The notes beneath the pieces are model-generated. The model worked only from the letters and a program-made list of their open reading frames with translations. It ran no database searches and had not been told where the DNA came from. Made by a program: the position numbers and the translations under genes. This document shows positions 34,245 through 46,565 of a stretch of DNA of 64,000 nt, one piece after another; the first letter of the stretch is position 1; each line of letters opens with the position of its first letter. The stretch comes from Eremomyces bilateralis CBS 781.70 (lineage: Eukaryota > Ascomycota > Dothideomycetes > Eremomycetales > Eremomycetaceae): the NCBI RefSeq assembly GCF_010015585.1, contig NW_022985094.1, positions 124,001 to 188,000 of the forward strand, read 5' to 3'.

Positions 34245-34580
34245 ACTGGAGCCCTTTCAGTAAGCGGAACTCGGATTTGGAGTAGGGAAAACCACTATCC
34301 AGAGGTGCAGACTGGAAACATGATTCACAGTCGTGTAATACAAGCCCCTGGATGATATATGGAGGGAGGTTCGGGCGCAATGGACTAAGCGATGCATATT
34401 ATTCATCTTAGCATTCATGGTTTCAGTCAACGAAAGCGTTCGATATATAGACAGAGATCACAGGCTTCGTTTTTAGGACTCAACGGAACATTATCATAGA
34501 GTTGGCTATAAAAACCTTTCACTTAGATATCGGCATAAAAACTACTGCATTGACATAGAATGTACGTGAGATATGATACT
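34245..34580. other. Convergent intergenic region
   Basis: 336 bp between the stops of the patatin-like and CmcJ-like genes; AT-rich 3' flank. Nothing else was seen. Confidence 0.5.
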
Positions 34581-35797
34581 TCAAAGATTGGACGAAACCA
34601 AAACCGACTCGTGATCAGGCCAGATCAGGATGGCTCGGATCTCAATGGATTCCCGCGCATAATTATCCTTGTGCTCTTCATCCACGAAAGCAGTGTGTGG
34701 GCATGCCCTTGCTCTCCCGTGATTGTCGTACTGCTTGAAGATCAATACGTCCTCGGGTTGCTGAGCGTACTTGTAGTACCACCTGTGAACGATCAGCCTT
34801 TCCGCCTTGTGAACTTCGCATCATTGTCTTACCGATGAGCGGGATTGTACACGACTCCCATCGACTCTCGGATCTCTTTGAACCATCGATTTTGACGGAT
34901 CACGAGATCCCGATGGGGCACGGTATTTGCGCCGGCAATCCCGAATGGATCTCTGTAGACTGGTTTGATGGGGCGCCACGCCTATGAGTGTATGTCAGAC
35001 CATCGCTCACAAGTTGGAATAGCCAGGTTGGGATCTCCATACATTTACAATCATAAAGCGTCCATGCATGATTTCCTCTGTTTCACCTTCGAAGTGGCTG
35101 TGCAATGTTTTGTTCGACTGGATGGAAGAGAAGTCCAGATGGGCGGCGCTAACCCTGGTCAGTAATCGGACTGGAAGAGATATCAGTACACGCACTAGAC
35201 GGCCGGTTGAGGCTTGACACCGCCCTCATCTTTCTTGTAGAGATTGACATGATTTTGATGGTTGTCAGTAACTCTACTACCATGATGGATGATCTTGATC
35301 TGAGGAGCGCCGGTGCTAAAATTAAGTTAGCACTGAATTCAAGGTCATCGTTGGTCGGATGAATCCAGGGAGCAAACGTACACTCGCTGGAGGAATTCTG
35401 CCATTTCCGGGTAGTACTCGGTCACGATCTTCTTCGTATCAAAAAGGTCATCTCTCGTCTTCATCACCGTCGATGACTGCTTCGCATACACGAAACCGTG
35501 CTTCTCGAGAGTAAATTCATGCTCACGGCCGCCGACGTCTTCCACTGTGACTTCAACGGATCGTTTCGGTGGGGTCGGATAGTAGCTGGAGTACCATGTT
35601 AGTAAGTGATATCAAGCCAAAGAGCCAACCTACATGTCTCCTCCCTGCCACATATCTTCCTTCCCACCCTTCGCCTCAAGCTGTTTCTTGTATTTCTCCT
35701 CATCAGCATGCCAAACGGTTGTTTTCAAGTCACGCCGCTTGTGGACGGTTGGTCCGGCTGGCTCCCCCGCGGTAGAGACGGCTGGTTGAGTTGACAT
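34581..35797 (-). CDS. GA4-desaturase / CmcJ-NvfI family protein (AsaB-like)
   Basis: Member of the fungal family annotated as 7-alpha-cephem-methoxylase P8-related or GA4 desaturase, believed to be Fe(II)/2-oxoglutarate-type or related oxidoreductases. Exons on the minus strand: 35797-35634, 35585-35382, 35315-35196, 35148-35043, 34981-34833 and 34792-34581, with five short introns and consistent phases, 318 residues in all. Conserved blocks: IKIIHHGSRV, a likely metal-ligand His in VYAAHLDFS, HGRFMIVNAWRPIKPV, and the C-terminal RWYYKYAQQPEDVLIFKQYD followed by CPHTAF. Some relatives sit in secondary-metabolite clusters, but no polyketide or peptide synthase lies nearby, so a free-standing role is more likely. 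The substrate is unknown. Confidence 0.82.
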
Positions 35798-36804
35798 GTT
35801 GACTTGATCTTCCGACTGAATGCAGACCGACTTGTTTGAGCTATTAGAGCCATCTTGGATTCATGAGGGTCTTCGTCGATGCTTTTATAGTTCCCGAAGC
35901 CAGTTATGGTTGATGGTAATGCTCTCGAATGGAATGTCGTTTAGATCCCTCGTTCGTCGTATACGACGTTCCTACCTAAACGACGAAGACATCGGCAATA
36001 TGACAAGACCAACTCGCCGATAATAAACCTTACCGTATCGAGATTGAATGCGCAGTAAAGAATTGCGGGGGCCAATAGCAGCGCATCGAACCAACTCGAA
36101 GCCAAGGCGACCGCGATATACTTCGGAAGTATGCCGAGAAAAGTAGCCGAATGGAGGTGTGACACCTAACCTCTGATCCTCAAAGCGGGCGGCCTTGACC
36201 CTTCGATTGGAGCTATGTGAACTCCCTTAGCAAGAGACCTGCCCGCCTGCTTGTGGAAGTGCGCATGATATTGGAGTAGGATCTCGTAATTCTAGCTACG
36301 ATCGTACTTGTGTCTTACGACCGTACTCTAGTCTCTAGTCGATGCTGGTACGTGAACGACAAATCGCGGGTCCTTCATTGGATGCCAAAGAAAGTGGCTC
36401 TACAGTCTACGGCGCAACGCGGGGCTGGTGGAGACGTGGAGTGGTGGGAACTGTCAACTGGCCAACTGGGAATGTAGTGGACATAATTATTACCGTATGT
36501 CGTGGCATTACCAGACCATCCAAGTCGGGGAGATTTACCACACAATCTGGACTCCGAAGTAATAATACAGGTAAATAAGTTAACATGAAGTTAGTCTGGG
36601 GAAGCTCCTAGACATGGATTTGGCACCTCTCATGGGATGTCGTCAGTAGCTCCTTGCATCACCACTGCTGACAATTGCACCTTGGAATCCGTTTGCTCTG
36701 CTTTTCATTCAATACACTGCTTTTTGCTTTCTCTACATGTTGTTTTGACCTTTGAGCCGTCGCAATTCTAGCTATCGGCCGTATATCATAACCGTTACCT
36801 GAAA
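35798..36804. promoter_or_regulatory. Divergent region between the CmcJ-like and b561 genes
   Basis: 1.0 kb with short spurious ORFs only. It presumably carries both promoters; a pyrimidine-rich leader precedes 36805. Confidence 0.4.
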
Positions 36805-37823
36805 ATGTCATCCGAAGCGCCCACAGAGTCCGGTCATGGTGAGCAGGAACCGCTGCTCGGCGTAAGTGTCTTTGGAGTCTTGGAGATTGCCCGAAAAGCG
36901 GTACCTAACGGCCTTCATATTTCTAGAGAACCGGAGATGCCTCACAAGTCGATGGCAAGCCCTTGGTACATAATCTGGTTCTCGGTATGATCCTGCCGCT
37001 CAGTGATCTGAGATCTCCAAACCTCATGGCTGACGATTTGGAAAGGAACCGCCATTGTAGGACAATTTGGCATCTGGATCGTAGGTTCTACCGAATCAAT
37101 TCATCATAGAACCCTATCCTAACTATATTTAGCAGGCTGCTATTGTTTGGTCCGCAGTGTTTTCAAACGATCTGATCTTGTTTTCCGCCCATCCGGTAAG
37201 CTCTATCATCCAGCTTCGCTGTAGAATTTGAGTCCAGCCAGCCTAACTGACCTCAAACAGCTATTGAATACTGTACGTGGATTGCCTCATTGACGGAGCG
37301 CTATGTGAAAAACGATCTAATCGTGAAATAGGCCGGCTTGGTGCTACTGACACAAGGAGCCTTGATCCTGCAGCCGACACATACCCCATCTCAGAAGAAG
37401 CGAGGAACTTACGTACATGGCTTTCTCAACAACCTGGGTGTTGATTGCCTCATTGCAGGTCTCGTCATCATTGAGGTCAACAAGTACAAGAACGGTATCC
37501 CGCATTTCGAGTCGGCCCATTCCATCTTGGGCTTCATCACATATGTCCTCATGTTTCTCCAGGCGATCGTCGGGTTCCTCCAATACTTTACTCCGACGGT
37601 ATTCGGAGGTGAGGCGAAAGCCAAGGCTGTCTACAAGTATCACCGGATATCTGGGTATCTCGTCTTCACGCTAGCTCTTGCTACTGTATGCGCGGCGACT
37701 CAGACGTCCTATAATCGGTCGGTGCTCTTTATTCCGTTGTGGACTGTGATCGTTGCATCGGTGATTACGTTGATGGGGGTCGTTCCGAGGATCAAGAAGG
37801 AGAAGCTTGGGATCTCGAGTTGA
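36805..37823 (+). CDS. Cytochrome b561-domain membrane protein
   Basis: Small transmembrane ferric-reductase/ascorbate-type electron carrier of the CYB561D1/D2 kind. Exons: 36805-36861, 36927-36984, 37046-37080, 37136-37195, 37261-37272 (12 nt) and 37332-37823, giving 237 residues. The 12-nt exon encodes LLNT and rebuilds SAHPLLNTAGLVLLTQG, the b561 core; without it the conserved helix is broken but the frame is kept. Candidate haem-ligand histidines lie in SAHP, YVHGF, ESAHSILGF and YKYHRISGY. Six hydrophobic segments follow a short polar N-terminus (MSSEAPTESGHGEQEP). It probably sits in an internal membrane or the plasma membrane. Five introns in about 1 kb make it the most intron-dense gene here. 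Confidence 0.85.
37261..37272 (+). other. 12-nt micro-exon of the b561 gene
   Basis: Bases ctattgaatact lie between a 65-nt intron (branch-like CTAACTGAC, acceptor CAAACAG) and a 59-nt intron (donor GTACGT, branch-like CTAATCG, acceptor AAATAG). They encode the conserved LLN of the b561 family. Confidence 0.8.
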
Positions 37824-38893
37824 AAGATAGGATGGTATTTGGCGATGGATGGACAGATGGTACACATGAGTGAACGAAGACGATTGCCTTAATTTCTAAC
37901 ACAGAGGAGATGGAGCCGAAGGTGATTAGGGTTTAGAGGGGAGGGTCTTGTACCTGGTCGAAAATGAAAGGATCCATGGAAGATCTGCAAGCTTCGAAAC
38001 CGGTAGCATCTCCGGTTGATACTCGAGATAGGAGGTTCTTGGCTTCTTGCGGTACCTATCACGCTATCTAGACACGACATGCGGAGGATCTGTATCTCAG
38101 ATAGAGAATGCCAGAACTAGCATCTAGACTATTATATTCATTCATTTCGTCCAACTTCCAAGCCTCCAGCCAATTCACCAACCTCTGTAGCGAGTAATCT
38201 GCACACTGGGACTGCACTTCAGAGTTTATTATTGGAAGTTTGAAAGATTGGATCATCACGCACCAGCCACGCGCCCACGCCCATTGGAATTTGGAAGGGC
38301 TGATACTTGATAGGAGCTGCTGCGAGAAGGAATCCTGGCGAAGGTGGGACGAAGTCACAAAGCCAGTAATTATATTGTGGCAACTGGCGTCTGGCAGGTA
38401 TTAAGCGGTTGGGTCTTTTGGGCCTTGAGATGCAGTAGTGATGCACAGCAACGTGCACTACGACGTGCACTGTCGTCACACTGCACCACGCTCAGGTGCC
38501 TGTTCCCGCCACCCAGAGGAAGATCCAACGGTCCTACCTCTAAGGCTCTAACTGTCCATAGTCTATTAGTCTAATCCACCACTCCACCTCTAACCTCCGT
38601 CCGTACTCCGTAGTCCCACGGTCTGACGGTCTCCCACATGCATTGGTGCACATGCTAATTACACTTACATGGACCATCCCCCCTATCGCCATTGAACCCA
38701 GCGGACATTGTGCACAGAATCGCGACGTGGTCCTGACTGTTGGCCTGACTACATACTCTTTCTTGTCCCTTCCCTCTTGTGATCGAACACCGAGATACTT
38801 TTCCATCCGAATGTCGCCATTGTCAGTTCCTCGTGGCAATTTACCTTTTGCGCTGGGTGCAAACACCACACCTGCGCACCGACATATGCCCTC
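37824..38893. promoter_or_regulatory. Intergenic region before the TBC gene
   Basis: 1.07 kb. It contains a small direct repeat (acgtgcact at 38451-38459 and 38463-38471) and many short homopurine/homopyrimidine patches. It presumably holds the b561 3' UTR and the TBC gene promoter and leader. Confidence 0.4.
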
Positions 38894-41457
38894 ATGACCG
38901 ATGCGCAGGCCATCGGAATGTCTTCTCCTCCCCTAACCACAAACGAAGAATCAATCCCGAACCCATTGTCGCCGATACCCCCTCCCTCGCGCGGAAACCA
39001 GAGTATCGCCGCCCCTCGTGCCTCGAGCGCACCCTCCTGGATCAATGCTTTGCGCCGACCGAGAACCTCTCCAGGACCGAGATCGTCCTCATTCAAATAT
39101 CAAACGCATCTTTCCGGAGATATCAGGAGGGATTCTGGGTTGGATCCCAGCTCGGCCTCCACGGGGACACACGCGGCATCAGACAATCAGAATTTGACGA
39201 AGATCCCCAGCCTCCCAACGATTGTCGTGCACGATGACGAGAGCGGCAGCGGATATCAGAGTCATGGTAGTCGTCATGTCAGTGAAGGGTCCTCATCTGC
39301 CGCCGAGCCATTCCTACGCATCACCACTCCGATTCCCACCGGAAATCTTGACGACTTCACAGCCCCAGATACCTTAGAATTTTCAAAGAGGGGAAGCATA
39401 CTTCTGTCTGGGAAACGCGTGGCGGATGGAACAAGCGTGGATAGAAGCGTGGCGGATTGTGGAAAAAGCGTGGATAGAAGCGATGCCAGCATCGGTAGTA
39501 ACCCGGTTGAGCTCGAACCAAGGATTCCAACTCCTCCTGCGCCCAAGCAAAGGCTACGGATCCCACCTATTCGAGGCCGACCATTAAGCGGAAGGGTGCT
39601 ATCAATGGATGATGCCATCCTATCGCGTAAGGTTCGGACTATGTATGACTATGGCGACGAACGAGCTGGAGACTTGGACCGCCCGTACTCGTCATTCTCC
39701 ACATCCGATCACGGGCTCGTACAGGAGAATGACGGAGAGTTGCCGGATGGGGGGTCGCTCATGATCAATCGGACCCTATCACCAAACTCCGCGCGTCCCG
39801 CATCAGCCGCCTCATCATGTCGAGGGAGTCTATTTAAGCGGGAGCCGTTCGAATTAGCTGGAGGGGTCGAGGATTGGGAAGACGTTGCGGAAGGCCAAGT
39901 GGATCGGTACGGATTTATCTTACCCAAACCCACCGGTTCTCGCAATTCTTCCACCAGCCCCTCTCCTGATGATAGTCCGGGACTGGTACGTGTTGCCACT
40001 TCGCTGCAACTAGCAGCCGAGACGCCACGGCGAAAGAGAACGATTCGACGCTCCCCATCCAGGCAATCCGCGAGGGTTACATCCGCGGACGGTCCCAAAC
40101 GTCGGGGCTCCAAAAGGTCTGCTCGATCTCCCGCCTCTGTGTACACCAACCACACTGTCACGAGCGTACGTACAACGACCAGCACGTTCCGAAATGCCAC
40201 CAACCGGTTGCCTCATAACCGTGAACGACGCATCATGGATGAAGCGGGCGACATGCTGACACTACCTCACGAACTTGCGGAGCTTGAAGGAGAGACAGAT
40301 GGAGGACGAACGGTGTCCTCGATAAACAAGAAAGAGTGGGAGCGAGAGGAGAAGTGGAGGAAGATGGCCAAGGCGAAACCGAGAAGTGGGACAGGTGGTG
40401 GCATGGATTTTGATTTCGACACGAAGGATGCGAAGCTCATCTCTCGAACGTGGAAAGGCATACCGGATAAATGGAGAGCAAAGGCATGGTATTCATTTTT
40501 GGAAGCCAGTGTCCGGAAGACTAGTGGAGCGCCTACGCATGAAGAGTTGGTGGAGCACTTCCATGAACTTCAAGATGAATCATCGGCGGATGATGTTCAG
40601 ATTGACGTGGATGTGCCAAGGACGATTGGTAGACACATTATGTTCAGGAGGAGGTATCGCGGAGGGTGGGTTGAATGTTCGCACCGTTTCAGTACCTTGG
40701 ACTGACTGGTATAGGCAACGGCTTCTTTTCCGTGTTCTTCACGCCCTCTCCCTCTATTTTCCAGAGACCGGCTACGTTCAAGGAATGGCAGCACTGGCTG
40801 CAACCTTCCTTTGCTATTATGATGAAGAGAATGCTTTCGTCATGATGGTCAGGCTGTGGCATCATCGTGGCCTTGATCACCTCTACCAGTCAGGGTTCGG
40901 AGGTCTCATGGAGTCGTTGGAAGATTTTGAGAAGAACTGGCTTGTTAAGGGGAATGTCGCTAAGAAATTAGTAAGTTTGCTCTCTTTCTGCCTTCACTAC
41001 GACTACCTACCTCGTCCCATGGGTCAAGACTGTCGAACAGTTAAAGCCGATCAGTATGGCACTACAGGACCAGGACTACACTGACATCACACAGGATGAA
41101 CTGAACGTTTCCTCCACTTCTTACGGCACGCGATGGTACTTGACCTTATTCAACTACTCGATCCCCTTTCCTGCTCAATTGCGAGTATGGGATGTGTTCA
41201 TGCTTCTAGGCGATGATCCCTCCAGCGTTACCACAGGCACCGATGCTCAACCATCATTCGGTGGAGATCTTGATGTTTTACACGCCACCTCCGCCGCACT
41301 GATCGATGCGACCCGCGAGATCTTGCTCGATTCCGACTTCGAAAACGCCATGAAAACTCTTACTTCGTTCCTCCCTATTAAGGACGAGGAGATATTAATG
41401 CGCGTTGCCAAGGCGGAATGGAAGCAGAAGCGGAAAAGGATGGGGAAAAAGGTATGA
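38894..41457 (+). CDS. TBC-domain Rab GTPase-activating protein
   Basis: GAP for Rab GTPases in membrane traffic. Exons: 38894-40665, 40715-40970 and 41095-41457, giving 796 residues. The first 500 residues are serine/arginine-rich and probably disordered. They include an internal short repeat (TSVDRSVAD / KSVDRSDAS near residues 180-195) and a basic segment (RRKRTIRRSPSRQSAR). The TBC domain begins near residue 515 with WKGIPDKWRAKAWYSFLEAS. The family finger motifs appear as IGRHIMFRRR (variant of the IxxD arginine-finger box) and YFPETGYVQGMAALA (the YxQG glutamine finger). It ends with TRWYLTLFNYSIPF and RVWDVFMLLGD. The first finger box lacks the usual aspartate, so catalytic competence should be judged carefully. 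Confidence 0.87.
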
Positions 41458-44400
41458 TCATGCTGCTGGCGACACCTCTCACCTCCACCGAGTTGCCTCT
41501 GCCGTTTTACACGAACATCTGTTGTTTTCCACAATAGAGCGAGACAATATAATCACACCCACGACATTCCCCAGCAGCCTTGGGACTAGTTCCGACGGGT
41601 TGATCGGAGTCCTTACATAAGAACGGACCACCCTGGTCTGAAAGGCATTTTACGAGCTTTTCTTTGGATGCATGTCTACTGGTTGGAAGCATTCATGGGC
41701 GTCTCTCTATGAGCTGACCGCCGCCGCTCTTACGATCAACGGCTGCTCGGAACCTTCTCATCGTTCCGGCACTTATTTTCCTTTGTTTGAAAATACCCAG
41801 GTAATCGAAGAGCGCATGGCATTATAGAGGTTGGGCCTGCACTGAATCGGACCATTGGGGCGCCTTTCAGTCCGAAGTCCGGATTGACCTTGCACTATTT
41901 CAGAAACCACCCTTTCTCGGAGAATGAGAATCTAATCTACAATAGACGTAATAATACTTACACTATAGACATAGGCTATAGCATTGATGCTAGAATGATC
42001 AGTCAATCAGTCATATCGTGGTCTTCAGCGCTTCGTTTGGAGTCACTGGAATTCGGTTCAGGCTTCCTGTGAACCATCTGATGAGTTTCCTTCCTAACAC
42101 AAACTACCAATCGATTAGTCCGTCCCATTCCCGAAAATCATATGCCACTTGCAGCGTCGAAACAAGGAGCGGGTGTCTGACTGCCAATGTCATTGATCCT
42201 TCTTCACCGGCTTCCAGTTCAATCGTCATCTCGGATGTCTCCGAGGCGGGAGCAGACCTGCGCAAGAAACACGTTTTTCTACGATCTCCGCATGCCTCAT
42301 TGGCTTCCCGTGTTGTGTGGCTTTCGCGTGCGCGATGGACTGCAGACAGGTTATGTCGATTGCATCCTGCTTGAGATATTTTGACAGTGAAGGGAACGAC
42401 TCTCCTCCGTACCGTGTACTATTCGCTCCCGAACTCTCATGAGTGGCTGGATGTATGAAGATCGTCTGCTAGGGTTGCAGAAGCTGCGGAAGCAGTCTCG
42501 CTAAGGCCTGTTTAAAATCGTCATGTCTCTTCCCTGGCGACCTCCTTGACCTCACTCTGTCAACTGTCGGTTCAATTCTCCTGTATAGGCTCTGACTCAA
42601 GGTTTCAGCTTCCAAGGCAACCGGAACACCCATTTGCGTCGGATAGACCGATGGGAGAATGCCCTCTTCCCTTCATGGATGTATTAACAGGATCTTTGCC
42701 GGCAAGGACCTGGCACAGCAGCACTGATCTCACCAATGATAGCTTCCCGGCAGAACACTGAGCATAACTCTTGAGAACGGAGTGGGCGCTGGCCTCCAAG
42801 TGCCAAGCGTATCACTGCAGCTCGGTTCCAGCTTAAGGGACTACGTTAGTGAGCAGACGATGCCGCCTTGATTTTTGGCTGCATAAGTGCATATGATCTG
42901 TCATATGACGGTTCCTCGCCATATTCGCAAGAGGTGGAGCGGCCGATGTGGATCGCGAAGCACGAATTCAGGCTCGGACACGAGGCAGTAGGACTTGAAA
43001 TGCATCTTCTCCCATGACCAGGTTACAAAGCCGGCGTCCAAGATCGGGATCTGTGTCGATTGGGTATGCGAATGCATCTCATAATGCTTTTTCGGCGAGA
43101 TTTTCCATCGATTCCTCCACAAGGTTGCGTGTCGTCCCTCAGATCCAGAATCGCGTCGGGAATCCGACATATCACTGTACTGAGTGGCATGCAACCCAGC
43201 CACTCTACCCAGTACACATGTCCAGGCCTCGGCGGGGAATAAATGGCTGCGAAACTTGATGACGAATTGACGAGATCCCCGCATCTTGACTTTCGGACTT
43301 GGCGACGATTGATGTTCAACACCGCGCCGATGATTTGGAGTCGGAGATATTGTACTCACGCAAGTCGCAGTATTCGTCAATCGATTCGGTTAAAGTGGAA
43401 TTTTTGCGATTTAGCGATTATTGACGCGTTGGACTTTCATCATTCCACTGGGACTACCAACGATCTCTAGTAGAGGGGCATACGGAGTATACAGCGTGAT
43501 CGCTTTCAAGAACGCTTCATTCCTCAAGCTCAAGGGCCAAGGCCCGCTTGATATCGCGATTTACGATCGTCTATTTATGGATGGGAATTGATGAATTGAT
43601 GGGCTTCACCAATCTTAAATCTTAATGCTGAATACTGGGATGATTCCGATTTGCGACGCTACCGAGTCCCGACGGGCGATGTCCGACATGTCAAACAGTC
43701 AAGTGTCCAACAGAACCGCGAAAGGTCCTTGTCCAACTTGAAACTGGCTCCACCTCGGGTGGACAGTTCGAATTTCGAGTACTTTATTCGGACTGGTCAA
43801 GCCGTTTCCGATCATCAGAAACGCCATTCCAGATGACTCGGAGTGATGGAGATGAAGGGACTCTAGGAGGACCAGGATTGAGGCCCGTAAAAAGTTGCAT
43901 GGTGGCGGGACAGGGCTGCGAAATGAAGGATGAGGCGAAATTGGCATCATTTCGAAATTCAAGGACGTATGAAATGTATGAAATCTCCGAAAGAAGCAAT
44001 CCGGTACGGATCAATACCCGTTCGTACTAATCGGAGAAAGAGACCAACAGCTTCAACAGTCACCTCTAGATTCCGATATCTCCTACCGCACTATGGTCAG
44101 GTTCAGCATCAACACTTCCATAGAGAGAAAAGATAGCCTAGGATAGCTCATGGTCGTGAGATGTTGGATCGATCAACACGCCAATTTCCTGATCCAGCAT
44201 AGACGGGGACGGCACGCATGTACCATGTACGATCCATCGACCATCAATCATCATAAGGGCCGACCGCCGAACACGTTGATAATGCCTGTCGACACGAGAA
44301 CGCCAGTGACCAGTAGACAGTAATATAACTGAACGGTTTCCTCATGAAGCGCTTCCGAGATTGAACCATCCTAATTAAGTGAATTGGCACATGATAATAA

Positions 44401-46565
44401 CTGTTCCGTTTCAAGTTTCAAGATGCGCCTTGCAAGGGAAGGCGAGATGAGATGAGTGAAATCGATGGAGACATGGACGGCAGACGGTAGTACTACTCCG
44501 TATTAACTATTACCTGTAACTACCTAGGAGGTTAGGACCTCTTTTATAATTAGCCACCGATTTAGAATGGATCAGAGGTTCAGCCCAGAAGCCAGAGGCC
44601 AGACCAAAATGAAAAGCCGTTGCAGTCCGTTCGTCCGTTCATCGATCCATGGCTTGGTGTCTCGCCAATCAGAAATGAATCCCATTATCAAGCACTCGGA
44701 TAATTTATTCTTCATTTTTCATGCATCCCAATTCCCCGATTCCGGCTCCATGTTCTGGATTTGGCTGCGAAACAAGCCACCTTGTCCTGCTAATAGCTAG
44801 TCTACAAGGTCGACTGCTCATCGTAATCCCTCGTACTAACTTGTTATTGGTGATCTGGACTCCCCGAGAGGTTAGGACCGTTAGGTAGATGATAGTTGAC
44901 CCTCCATGTCACTCCATCCATCTCCTAAGTCCCCATCCTTTCTCTCCGTCACTCCCATCTCGTTCTTCCTTTCAATTCGGCATTTATTCTTCATTGGTGT
45001 CGAGCGGGACCCGACTGCCTAACACCATCCAACGGTTTGGTTTGAAATTAGTCCGCTGCTTCACGAGGACATAGACCGCGTTCTTTGCTCTCCAGTCTTC
45101 AGTCTCCACGACTTGATCCCCACGGACCCCTTTCACCATTTCCTGCATCACCACATGTCTTCCAGCCTCCGGGCTTGCATAGTTGCGCCGCATCTCGGAC
45201 CTTTAGGTGTACAAGGTATAGCGCAGGAGCGCCACTTCGACACCTCTGGGCTCTGATACTCTGACAGTCTGACAGTCGCTGACACACACCACTGTTACCG
45301 CTTCTTACTGCATGGTCCCTGGAGATCCTAGCCTTGTCTGGTATTATCGGTGCCTAAATACCGCTTTGAAAGCAAGAATTACCCAGTATCCACGCCAACA
45401 CTGGGTTTGTCCGTTTTGGAGTTTGGCCTGTCCCGTCTCCGCTTCAATCTGTCGCGTGGCTTTTTGGTTCTGAATGCAGACGGGCTGAGGTGGTTTAGCG
45501 TCTGTTTGCTTACCAGTTATCTCTCCCAAGTCCAGGCCGGCAGCTTCCTACCGCTGGGATCCCAGCTCATCACTTATCGAGGACTAGCTTGGCCTACTAC
45601 GTAAAGTACCGGGCAGTCAACGCCCAACAGGGCTGGTAGACAGCCGTGGACTCTCAGAAAGGTGAAAGCCTTGTCAGGGACCCGTTTGTTTTGCCTGCAC
45701 TGGTCTGCTTGGGTTGTTGTTATTCTCCGTCAGCGTATATCAGCCGCTTGATTGCCCTGTCGCGTACTTGGAACGAGGGAACGGCTCTTCAATCATCAAG
45801 ACGGCTTATTGACTGTTGACACTGTTGGTCGCTGACGAAGTCTTTCTTTAAGGCCGCATTTTGGCGGCTGTCCACTCCTTATCCAACCACTTTTTCCTGC
45901 ATCCATTCCACCTCCGAATCAGAAACACGCCTTCCAGTCGTCACTGATCTGGAGTGATCTACAACGGTGTTCCCATTCCTGTCCAAGCAGCCTCACGACA
46001 TCTTGAATCGACGCCGCGCCTGCGGCAGAGTCTGTGGGAGTCGAGTCCGTCGATCCTCTCCCCACCACGTCCACGCAACCCCTCCTAGTCGATCTTCACT
46101 CTCCTCTACTATCCGTGGATTTAGAAACGGCACCAAAAACGGCTGCCGCAATTGAAGCGAATCATTCCCTTCCCGCCTGGTTCCTGAAACCTTGAGATCT
46201 TATTCCCAATCGTTGTTTAGATCTACTGGGTAGGGAAAGAAGAAGAAGGAAGGCGGCTTGCACCAGTCATCTGGGTCGCAACCATCCTAGTTGAGCCGAA
46301 ATAGGTGGAATTCCTCCTAAGTACTGGATCCCGTCTTTAATTTCCTGTCTACATACCCGCCACAACATTACCTCATCCCCTGCTGTTCACATCGTATAGA
46401 TCGAAGTTATCTGTATGGTTCGGAGCATTCCCTGTCTCAATTTTGTATTCTTTTCTGGACCTTTTCTACGTCTCATGTTTATCTCACTTGTCTATCCTAT
46501 TCCTCATCTACTATCTAATCAAAATTTGGTTCCGATGTTCGCGCTTTCCACCAAGATCAGCCTCC
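41458..46565. other. Longest gene-free region (about 5.1 kb)
   Basis: No ORF here has recognisable similarity or a believable spliced structure; the largest (159 codons at 42901-43380, minus) overlaps an open frame on the other strand and lacks family features. The segment 44880-46560 is pyrimidine-rich with TC-runs, consistent with a long promoter and 5' leader of the downstream gene. No tRNA, transposon ends or long repeats were seen. Non-coding transcripts or a poorly conserved gene cannot be excluded. Confidence 0.45.

Noticed and set aside
32601-35797. Biosynthetic gene cluster around the patatin and CmcJ-like genes
   Set aside because: No synthase, transporter or cluster regulator lies on either side; the flanks are unrelated genes.
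38441-38475. Inverted GTGCAC motifs as a protein-binding array
   Set aside because: Only two short direct copies in a region of biased sequence; insufficient support.
42018-42374. 118-codon ORF on the plus strand in the gene-free interval
   Set aside because: Composition is like random sequence and no extension by splicing was found.
42901-43380. 159-codon ORF on the minus strand
   Set aside because: No family resemblance, no spliced continuation, and several other frames are open in the same place.
46443-46565. In-frame N-terminal extension of the proline-rich protein
   Set aside because: The added residues are hydrophobic, arise from the pyrimidine-rich leader, and the start MLLTLGPAQ at 46566 fits better.
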